From Candidatus Heimdallarchaeota archaeon (lineage in GTDB: Archaea > Asgardarchaeota > Heimdallarchaeia > Heimdallarchaeales > Heimdallarchaeaceae): DNA of 6,743 nucleotides. Made by a program: the position numbers and the translations under genes. Numbering within the stretch: position 1 is the first letter of the stretch; every line of letters begins with the position of its first letter. The stretch spans positions 1-6,743 of the forward strand of contig JAGLOH010000121.1 of the NCBI GenBank assembly GCA_023139025.1, written 5' to 3'. The notes beneath the pieces were generated by a model that was not told the origin of the DNA, made no database searches, and saw only the letters and a list, made by a program, of their open reading frames with translations. Positions 1 to 5,090 of the stretch are shown here, piece after piece.

Positions 1-324
1 AATTAAAGCTGAAAGCTGTTCAATATCTTTTTGTTTGCTGGCGATTTCAGACTGAAGAACATCTCTTCTATGACTTAGCTCCTGTAAATCATTATTGAGT
101 TGATCCAATTGATTCGAGTTTTGACTTTTCTTTTCTTCTCCTGAATTAATAGTTTGATTTATTTCATCAGCTTCTTTGAAGAAGGAGGAAAGTACTTCCG
201 TAAGTTCTCTAATCTTCCCGTTAATCTCTTCTTTTTTGCTAGTTAAAACCTGTTGTAATTCTTCGAGGTTTGCAGCTAGCCTCTCAATATTGTTTTGAGC
301 TGATTCAAGATTTACTCTACTCAT
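1..324 (-). CDS. Coiled-coil protein, N-terminal 108 residues (partial, runs off the left edge)
   Basis: The frame is open from an ATG at 324 to the window edge with no stop, giving 108 residues beginning MSRVNLESAQ. A good Shine-Dalgarno site (GTGAGG, seven bases before the ATG) supports this start. The protein is rich in Glu, Gln, Asn and Lys, has no Cys or Pro, and shows clean heptads. Hydrophobic residues sit at 13, 16, 20, 23, 27, 34, 41, 45 and 48, then again at 73, 76, 80, 83, 90, 94, 101, 104 and 108. A polar break around 50-70 (containing SGEEKK) separates the two helices, so it could fold as a hairpin or form a long dimeric rod. No signal peptide or membrane segment is seen. I do not recognise a family; prefoldin-like, SMC-like or cytoskeletal rod proteins all look like this at the N terminus. 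It follows dppF by 116 bases, after a T-rich terminator, so it is probably a separate unit. The coiled coil is certain enough; the function is unknown. Confidence 0.8.
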   Translation of the reverse strand, partial: MSRVNLESAQNNIERLAANLEELQQVLTSKKEEINGKIRELTEVLSSFFKEADEINQTINSGEEKKSQNSNQLDQLNNDLQELSHRRDVLQSEIASKQKDIEQLSALI

Positions 325-381
325 TTTATTTCCTCACATTATTAATCTGTGTAAACAATAACAAATAATACACCATTACCT

Positions 382-393
382 AGCTAAATAAAT
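382..393 (-). promoter_or_regulatory. Possible TATA box for the coiled-coil gene
   Basis: On the minus strand this reads GATTTATTTAGC and is preceded by ACAA, a plausible purine-rich TFB element. A start about 26 bases downstream would leave a leader of about 40 bases before the ATG at 324. A second AT-rich candidate (GTATTATTTG, about 363-372) lies closer. Assignment rests only on position and composition. Confidence 0.3.
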
Positions 394-412
394 CTTGTTA
401 AAGTTTAAATGA

Positions 413-439
413 CAAAAGAAAAAGAGAGAAAGGAAAAAG
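413..439 (-). terminator. T-rich terminator after dppF
   Basis: Immediately after the dppF stop codon the minus strand carries four T runs broken by C (GCTTTTTCC, then TTTCTCTC, then TTTTTC and TTTTG) with no stem-loop before them. This is the form expected of archaeal factor-light termination. It separates dppF from the coiled-coil gene downstream. Confidence 0.55.
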
Positions 440-440
440 C

Positions 441-1664
441 TTACTGAGTATACGAATCAGGGCTTTCTTCTCCACCTTCAATATTATGGCAAAATGCAAC
501 ATGAGAGGCAGTATACCATTTAGCTGGTGGATCATCAACACGGCAAATATCCGATACTAGAGGACAGCGTGTTTGGAATTTGCAGCCTGGAGGGGGATTA
601 ATAGGAGTTGGGATATCTCCAGTCAAGAAGATTTTCTTTGAGCGTTTGGTAGGATCAGCAATTGGTACTGCTGAAATCAAGGCTTTAGTATAAGGATGCA
701 TCATTGCTTCAAAAATTTCATCACTGGTTCCTGCTTCCATGATTCTACCGAGATACATGACGTTTACTTCATCACAAAGAATCTTAACGAGTGAAAGATC
801 GTGAGCAATAAAGAGATAGGTTAATCCCATTTTTTTCTGCAAGTGTAAAATCAGTTGGATAATAGCTGCACGGACTGATACATCAAGGTTAGATACAGGT
901 TCATCCATGACAATAAAATCAGGCTCCAATGCTAATGCTCTAGCAATACCTATCCTTTGCCTTTGACCACCGCTGAATTCGTGAGGATAACGGTATGCAT
1001 GGTGAGGGGCAAGACCTACATCTTTTAGAAGAGTTAAAACTCTGTAACTAGCTTCGTCACCAGATGCAACTCCATGAATGTCAAATGGTTCGATAATAAT
1101 ATCGTGAGCTGTAGCTCTTGGATTTAATGAAGCATAAGGGTCTTGAAATACTATCTGTAAATGTCTTCGAATCTCCTTCATTTCATCAGAAGTTAAACGA
1201 TTGATGTCAATACCTTTGAAATAAACAGCCCCATCAGTAGGTTCGTGTAACCTTATGATTGTTTTTGCGGCTGTACTTTTTCCGCAACCAGATTCACCAA
1301 CTAAACCAACAATCTTTCCTTTTTTAATCTGAATGGAAATACCATCAACAGCTTTAAGATGCGCTACTCGAGGTCGCTTATTGAAAGGAGGAATATATGG
1401 TAAAGCAAAGTATAGAACAATAATAGCTCCAATAATAATGAGTCCAATTACTTGTTCAAAAGCAAATACTACTATTCCTGCTACGAAAGCTATCATAAAC
1501 CATGTAGTTTCAAAGGGAACTGGAATATCGAAGAATTTCTTCAGATTTTCTATTTCTAGAATAACGTCTTCTCCCATTTCCTTAGTTCGAATTCGATCTG
1601 CAAGTAAACCCTTTTTCTGTTGTTTTTCATGAAGTTTATCAATAAAAGATTCTGCACTACTCAT
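441..1664 (-). CDS. dppF: Peptide/nickel-type ABC transporter ATPase, DppF/OppF-like, with an internal two-helix membrane insert
   Basis: This is the second nucleotide-binding subunit of the importer; it hydrolyses ATP on the cytoplasmic face together with DppD. Visible in order: Walker A GESGCGKST (123-131), Q-loop VFQDP with Gln174, signature FSGGQRQR (230-237), Walker B IVMDEP (251-256), D-loop SNLD (258-261) and switch His288. The C-terminal oligopeptide-transporter extension holds HPYTKALISAVP (323-334) and four cysteines (361, 367, 374, 392) of the kind that bind an Fe-S cluster in some relatives. At 407 residues it is about 80 longer than a usual DppF. The excess is an insert at about 49-102, between strand one (ILEIENLKKFF) and strand two (KAVDGISI), holding two hydrophobic helices (about 55-70 and 72-90). 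There is also an N-terminal extension of about 30 mostly charged residues. The ATG overlaps the dppD stop as ATGA, with GAGGTGA six bases upstream, so the two genes are translationally coupled. Substrate is unknown. Confidence 0.95.
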   Translation of the reverse strand: MSSAESFIDKLHEKQQKKGLLADRIRTKEMGEDVILEIENLKKFFDIPVPFETTWFMIAFVAGIVVFAFEQVIGLIIIGAIIVLYFALPYIPPFNKRPRVAHLKAVDGISIQIKKGKIVGLVGESGCGKSTAAKTIIRLHEPTDGAVYFKGIDINRLTSDEMKEIRRHLQIVFQDPYASLNPRATAHDIIIEPFDIHGVASGDEASYRVLTLLKDVGLAPHHAYRYPHEFSGGQRQRIGIARALALEPDFIVMDEPVSNLDVSVRAAIIQLILHLQKKMGLTYLFIAHDLSLVKILCDEVNVMYLGRIMEAGTSDEIFEAMMHPYTKALISAVPIADPTKRSKKIFLTGDIPTPINPPPGCKFQTRCPLVSDICRVDDPPAKWYTASHVAFCHNIEGGEESPDSYTQ

Positions 1665-2731
1665 TTTTTCACCTCAGCTGCAATACTTTTTGGCACAGTA
1701 CCAATAACGCGTTTGTCTCCTCTTTCAGCCATCCAAGCTTTACCTTCGTCAGTATAAAGATGGCATCGAACTGAATGTCCAGGTTCTATTTCAACTAATT
1801 CTGGTACAACACTTTCACAAAGACCCAACATGTGATAATCACAACGTGGATGGAATCGACAAGCAGATGGCGGATTAATAAGATTAGGAATAGCTCCACG
1901 AATAATTGTTAAATCATCACGAGCTGCATCAGGACGAGGAATCGCACCTAATAAACCACGAGTATAAGGGTGATAAGGGGATTTGAAGATAATCATGATA
2001 TCACCAATCTCACAAATAAAACCGGCATACATGACAGCAACTCTATCGCACATTTCGGCAATAACACCCATGTCGTGTGTGATCAAAATAATACTCATAT
2101 CGAACTCTTCACTTGTAGCTTTGAGCAATTCAAGGATTTGAGCTTGAATGGTCACGTCAAGAGAAGTGGAAGGTTCGTCAGCAATTAAGAGTTCAGGATT
2201 ACAACTTAAACTCATCGCAATCATGACTCTTTGTCTCATTCCGCCAGAGAACTCGAAGGGATAGTTATCTACACGTTCATCTGCACTTGGAATACCTACA
2301 AGAGACATGATTTTAATTGACTTTTCTTTTGCTTCTTTCTTAGTAACTTTTTGGTGCAGCATAATAGCTTCGCTAATTTGGTCTCCGACTGTGAAGACGG
2401 GATTTAGAGATGTCATTGGGTCCTGGAAAATCATTGCTATCTGGTTACCTCTTATTTTACGCATATCTGAATCACTAAGTTTGCGAAGATCTTGGCCGTG
2501 GAAAATTACTTCCCCACTAAGTATCTTACCCGGTGGATCTGGGACAATACCTAATATAGATAAAGCTGTAACTGATTTACCCGATCCTGACTCACCTACT
2601 AATCCAAGAGTTTCTGACTTGTATACCTCAAGATCAACTGATTCTATTGCTTTAACTACACCTTCTTCCGTAAAAAAGTACGTACGCAAACCGTTTATCT
2701 CCAACAATATGTCTTCTGATGGTCTACTCAT
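1661..2731 (-). CDS. dppD: Peptide/nickel-type ABC transporter ATPase, DppD/OppD-like
   Basis: This is the first nucleotide-binding subunit of the importer, cytoplasmic, expected to pair with DppF beneath DppB and DppC. All ATPase motifs are intact: Walker A GESGSGKS (46-53), Q-loop IFQDP with Gln103, signature FSGGMRQR (161-168, the SGGM form usual for DppD), Walker B LIADEP (182-187), D-loop STSLD (188-192) and His219. The C-terminal family extension has HPYTRGLLGAIPRP (254-267) and four cysteines (291, 297, 305, 323) in a Cys-X5-Cys-X7-Cys-X17-Cys pattern matching Fe-S-binding relatives. Length (356) is slightly above the usual 320-340 because of a Lys-rich tail that ends in the DppF ribosome binding site. 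The ATG at 2731 is preceded by AAGTGAT, a weak Shine-Dalgarno site. It has its own apparent promoter, so dppDF may be transcribed separately from dppBC. Naming as D rather than F follows from SGGM, the STSLD loop and gene order. Confidence 0.95.
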   Translation of the reverse strand: MSRPSEDILLEINGLRTYFFTEEGVVKAIESVDLEVYKSETLGLVGESGSGKSVTALSILGIVPDPPGKILSGEVIFHGQDLRKLSDSDMRKIRGNQIAMIFQDPMTSLNPVFTVGDQISEAIMLHQKVTKKEAKEKSIKIMSLVGIPSADERVDNYPFEFSGGMRQRVMIAMSLSCNPELLIADEPSTSLDVTIQAQILELLKATSEEFDMSIILITHDMGVIAEMCDRVAVMYAGFICEIGDIMIIFKSPYHPYTRGLLGAIPRPDAARDDLTIIRGAIPNLINPPSACRFHPRCDYHMLGLCESVVPELVEIEPGHSVRCHLYTDEGKAWMAERGDKRVIGTVPKSIAAEVKK

Positions 2732-2746
2732 AAAATCACTTTTTAT

Positions 2747-2762
2747 ATTATTAGCTAATAAT
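2747..2762. promoter_or_regulatory. Perfect 16-bp palindrome upstream of dppD (possible operator)
   Basis: ATTATTAGCTAATAAT is its own reverse complement. It lies 15 bases before the dppD ATG and about 32 bases downstream of the likely TATA box, so it would fall in the 5' leader, just after the expected transcript start. A dimeric repressor bound here would block initiation or early elongation. Chance palindromes are commoner in AT-rich DNA, so function is inferred only. Confidence 0.4.
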
Positions 2763-2794
2763 CTTAAATTACTTGGTTGATTTTGTTATTCTAA

Positions 2795-2803
2795 CTTTTA
2801 TAA
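2795..2803 (-). promoter_or_regulatory. Likely TATA box of the dppDF unit
   Basis: The minus strand reads TTATAAAAG, close to the archaeal TATA consensus, preceded by GCAAAC as a possible TFB recognition element. A start about 26 bases downstream would give a leader of about 40 bases ahead of the dppD ATG at 2731. This implies that dppDF does not depend wholly on readthrough from the gene upstream. Confidence 0.5.
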
Positions 2804-2812
2804 GTTTGCCTA

Positions 2813-2867
2813 TTTTTACTCAAGATTTCAAGAGCCTATTAAAATATATCCACTAGCTGAGTAAAAA
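2813..2867. repeat. Inverted repeat with perfect 10-bp arms between the unknown gene and dppD
   Basis: TTTTTACTCA (2813-2822) is matched by TGAGTAAAAA (2858-2867), with 35 AT-rich bases between. Ts lie on the outer 5' side and As on the outer 3' side, the reverse of what an intrinsic terminator needs. It sits directly upstream of the putative dppD TATA box, so it could be a regulator site with two distant half-sites, or a chance match. It is too short and lacks visible target duplications for an insertion-sequence end. Confidence 0.35.
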
Positions 2868-2896
2868 CATCCAGAAATGGGTTTAGACGAAGTTTC

Positions 2897-2920
2897 TACA
2901 AAATGATGAAAACCAAAAGA
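2897..2920 (-). terminator. Possible T-rich terminator after the unknown membrane protein gene
   Basis: Fifteen or more bases after the stop at 2935 the minus strand shows three TTTT runs in short order (CTTTTGGTTTTC, then CATTTTG) with no clear stem. This fits weak archaeal termination and, with the TATA box near 2799, separates this gene from dppD. The runs are shorter than those after dppC or dppF. Confidence 0.35.
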
Positions 2921-2934
2921 ATGTCAAGAACTGT

Positions 2935-3723
2935 TCATTTTTTTGGGATACCAACTTTTTGTAGTTTCTTTCTAAATCTTAATACATCTTTTCTTAATGT
3001 TGAGAGGTGTACATTTAATTCCTTTTGCAAGTGAAGCATGATATAAAGTTTCACTGCTGGATAGTTTAAATAGAAAGGGAAAAAAACTACTATCATTGTT
3101 AGTGCAGCATTACTTATACTTGCAAATGGGATAATTTTCTTTCGGATAAGTTTAGTGATTTCTTCCAACACTACATCTAGCTCCTCACTAGCCTGTGGGA
3201 GAATCTGTTTCAAGTATTTTGCTAGGAGATTGACTTTTGCATGCAGCTCATCAGTAACATTTTCGCTATCATTGCGCAATAATTTGGCATTATCTAGAAT
3301 TTTTTTTGCTTGTGTGATTTTTCTAGTGTAAACACCTATGTCTCTGTCAACACCCCAAAATCGTAAGATTCTGTGCAACAATTTTTGTTGTAATTCTCTA
3401 CCATAATAGGCTAAAGTATTATCAAGAAGAGCGAGAAAATAAGCTAACATATCATCGTTGTTGAAGCTATTGTCACCAGAGTGACTTTCAAGCAATAAAT
3501 CACTTAGATATTGGAATTGGATGAATGCTTCCGCAAAGATATTTTCAGGTATAGATCTTTTGGCTAAATCAGAAATGATCTCAATAAATCTGAAGATATG
3601 GCGTAGGTCTTGGCTCCAATCAATGCGCTCCAATTTCCCATTAATTAGAAAGAGTGGGGTTTGCAATTCACGGATAGTCTTTTCAAGGGGTTGTAAGTGC
3701 ACTGAGTCAACGATAGTAGTCAT
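2935..3723 (-). CDS. Unknown helical protein with a C-terminal membrane segment, located between dppBC and dppDF
   Basis: I do not recognise this 262-residue protein. The ATG at 3723 is well supported by GAGG five bases upstream and a TATA-like box before that. The first 200 residues look almost wholly alpha-helical, with alternating hydrophobic and charged residues and only two tryptophans (36, 123). There is no signal peptide, no cysteine, and no ATP- or DNA-binding motif that I can see. A hydrophobic stretch at about 203-232 (with IVVFFPFYLNYP) could form one long or two short membrane helices, possibly kinked at the prolines. The last 20 residues are strongly basic (RKDVLRFRKKLQK), which suits a cytoplasmic tail. 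Such a layout suggests a tail-anchored or peripheral membrane protein with a helical cytoplasmic head. Its position between the two halves of the importer is suggestive of an accessory role, but nothing in the protein shows this. It may equally be an unrelated insertion into an ancestral operon. Confidence 0.8.
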   Translation of the reverse strand: MTTIVDSVHLQPLEKTIRELQTPLFLINGKLERIDWSQDLRHIFRFIEIISDLAKRSIPENIFAEAFIQFQYLSDLLLESHSGDNSFNNDDMLAYFLALLDNTLAYYGRELQQKLLHRILRFWGVDRDIGVYTRKITQAKKILDNAKLLRNDSENVTDELHAKVNLLAKYLKQILPQASEELDVVLEEITKLIRKKIIPFASISNAALTMIVVFFPFYLNYPAVKLYIMLHLQKELNVHLSTLRKDVLRFRKKLQKVGIPKK

Positions 3724-3752
3724 TTTTTCCTCAAAAATATATATGGAATTTG

Positions 3753-3761
3753 ATTTAAATA
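3753..3761 (-). promoter_or_regulatory. Possible TATA box for the unknown membrane protein gene
   Basis: The minus strand reads TATTTAAAT, 30 bases before the ATG at 3723. A start about 26 bases downstream would leave a very short leader that includes little more than the GAGG ribosome site. The preceding TATTGGG is a poor TFB element, and a second AT-rich run (CATATATATTTTTG) lies even nearer to the start codon, so the exact box is uncertain. Confidence 0.35.
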
Positions 3762-3816
3762 CCCAATAGAATTTTTGTGCAATTAGGTTACAGCTGGAGA
3801 GGAATAAATAGTGCTC

Positions 3817-3879
3817 AATCTTTCAAGTAGATGGTGAGTCTCCCTCCCGGTTTTTAGACTTCACCCAATCTACAAGATT
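3817..3879. repeat. 63-nt imperfect hairpin in the dppC-unknown gene intergenic region
   Basis: Arm one (AATCTT at 3817-3822, then GTAGATGGTGAGTCT at 3827-3841) pairs with arm two (AGACTTCACCCAATCTAC at 3856-3873, then AAGATT at 3874-3879). That gives 21 base pairs with a four-base bulge, a two-base bulge and a one-base bulge, around a 14-base loop containing CCCTCCCGG. The loop and inner stem are GC-rich against an AT-rich surround, often a sign of structured RNA in AT-rich genomes. On the minus strand it lies about 135 bases past the dppC stop and about 94 bases before the next start codon. It could be a small RNA, an RNA stabiliser, a leader element or a remnant of a small mobile repeat. 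No box C/D or tRNA features were found. Confidence 0.6.
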
Positions 3880-3973
3880 TTTGACTCTGACGTGCAACAG
3901 ACAAGGCACATCAAATAGATAATGACAACTTTGATTAATAAAGGATGAAAAAATAGTTGCAGTTTATTTGCAT

Positions 3974-4010
3974 GAAAGTAAATAAAAAGAAGAAAAAGAA
4001 TTGAAAGAAG
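3974..4010 (-). terminator. T-rich terminator after dppC
   Basis: Directly after the dppC stop the minus strand carries a 37-base pyrimidine/T-rich run (pieces CTTCTTTCAATTC, TTTTTCTTC, TTTTTATTTAC, TTTC) with no stem-loop. It is the strongest such tract in the window and fits archaeal intrinsic termination. It implies that dppBC ends here and that the genes further down need their own promoters. Confidence 0.6.
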
Positions 4011-4013
4011 GCA

Positions 4014-5075
4014 TTAATCCTTCAGTCTAGGATCGAGAGCATCCCTTAAAGCGTCACCGAGTAAGTTGAAACCTAGCACCGTAAAGAATATGAAAAGCGC
4101 TGGAAACATCGGCATCCATGGATAATCAAGTAAATCGTTCTGCCACTTATTGAGATCGTCTCCCCAACTTACAGCATTTGGATCTCCGAAACCGAAGAAG
4201 GCTAATGCCGCAAAGAGGAAGATTGTATTTGCAATCCCTAGCGTTACGATGATGATTAGCGGTGCCAACGAGTTCGGTAGGATATGCTTGAAAATAATTC
4301 TCATATCACTCGCACCGAGCGCACGTTCCGCTTCAACGAAGTCTTGATGCTTCAATGAGAAGAAGTTTGACCTTACGATGAGAGCTGTTCCACCCCAACC
4401 AATGAGTGAAAAGAATATTACAACTACCGCGTAACGACCCCCCGGTATATTCACATCCTCAAAGAGCACTATAATGAATATCATCAGTATGAAGCCTGGC
4501 ATTGAGTAAAGAATTTCGATAATCCTTTGTAGGACTTCATCAATAAATCCACCATAGAATCCTGCAATTGATCCTAAAAAGGTACCAATGATAACTGTGG
4601 TCATTTGACCAATGAAACCAAGAGCTAAGGAGACTGTTGCTCCAAAGAAAATACGTGATACCATGTCGTGACCAATTCCATCAGTACCAAAAGGATGTGC
4701 AAATGATGGGGGAAGCTTAGCTAATTCAGGGAAATGGTGTCGGGGGTGTTGAAATAATACCAGAGGACTGTCCGCCGGCATTCCCGGTAACCATAGTTCG
4801 ATATAGAGGTTATTCAGACTGGCTGGATTAGAGGGATCTCCAAGGAGAGCGCCTTGATGAGTAAGCCAGTTGTCAAACCCGAGTATAATCCAAGATGCGA
4901 AAGCCATTAGGATAAGGAAAATGACGATGTAAAGACCAAGCATACCCATCTTGTCTTTTTTAATCCTCCTCCAGACAATAGACCATTGTCCGGCTCCTTT
5001 CATGGTTTCGATTTCTCGAAGAGTTTTTTCATCTAACAGAAATTCAGTAGATTGTTCTTGTTCTGCTGTTGCCAT
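4014..5075 (-). CDS. dppC: Peptide/nickel-type ABC transporter permease, DppC/OppC-like
   Basis: This is one of the two membrane channel subunits of the importer. Numbered from the ATG at 5075 (353 residues), it has an N-terminal cytoplasmic region with the family start (WRRIKKDKMGMLGLYI, 36-51) and the first membrane helix (about 44-66). The conserved HPFGTDGIGHDMVSRI comes at 127-142, followed by five more hydrophobic segments (about 143-166, 182-205, 214-234, 270-293, 324-343). The ATPase-contacting EAA loop EAERALGAS...HILPN lies at 248-268, and the end is DALDPRLKD, as usual for DppC. It is longer than the typical 280-310 residues. The excess is in the N-terminal tail and in an extracytoplasmic loop (about 67-126) that carries HPRHH (110-114). 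I chose the ATG at 5075 over the in-frame GTG at 5087 because that GTG lies within the Shine-Dalgarno sequence (AAGGTGTGA) serving the ATG. It starts 15 bases after the dppB stop, so the two are surely co-transcribed. Confidence 0.93.
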   Translation of the reverse strand: MATAEQEQSTEFLLDEKTLREIETMKGAGQWSIVWRRIKKDKMGMLGLYIVIFLILMAFASWIILGFDNWLTHQGALLGDPSNPASLNNLYIELWLPGMPADSPLVLFQHPRHHFPELAKLPPSFAHPFGTDGIGHDMVSRIFFGATVSLALGFIGQMTTVIIGTFLGSIAGFYGGFIDEVLQRIIEILYSMPGFILMIFIIVLFEDVNIPGGRYAVVVIFFSLIGWGGTALIVRSNFFSLKHQDFVEAERALGASDMRIIFKHILPNSLAPLIIIVTLGIANTIFLFAALAFFGFGDPNAVSWGDDLNKWQNDLLDYPWMPMFPALFIFFTVLGFNLLGDALRDALDPRLKD

Positions 5076-5090
5076 ATTGTAAATCACACC

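Larger units (their letters stand above)
3724..4013. other. 290-bp intergenic region between dppC and the unknown gene
   Basis: No open reading frame with a ribosome site was found here on either strand. From the dppC side it holds a T-rich terminator (3974-4010), an AT-rich stretch, a short GTGC...GCAC repeat (about 3892-3909), the 63-nt hairpin (3817-3879) and a TATA-like box with ribosome site for the gene at 3723. The middle part, about 3820-3910, is visibly richer in G and C than the flanks. Confidence 0.6.

Noticed and set aside
1333..1632. Plus-strand open frame opposite the N-terminal part of dppF, which could mean the DppF membrane insert is an artefact of a frame error
   Set aside because: The dppF frame stays open across the insert and both flanking strands of the ATPase domain are in the same frame, so no frameshift is needed; the plus-strand frame has no family features.
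2307..2780. Plus-strand open frame of 157 residues
   Set aside because: It lies opposite the Walker A to Q-loop part of dppD, has low-complexity Ser/Ile/Leu composition, no recognisable domain and no ribosome site; it is a shadow of dppD.
3780..3960. tRNA or box C/D guide RNA in the GC-richer intergenic part
   Set aside because: No cloverleaf or T-loop pattern and no properly spaced C and D boxes were found on either strand; only the hairpin is supported.
5076..5087. GTG at 5087 as the start of dppC
   Set aside because: It would place the start codon inside the AAGGTGTGA ribosome site, three bases after the dppB stop with no other site before it; the ATG at 5075 uses that site at a normal distance.
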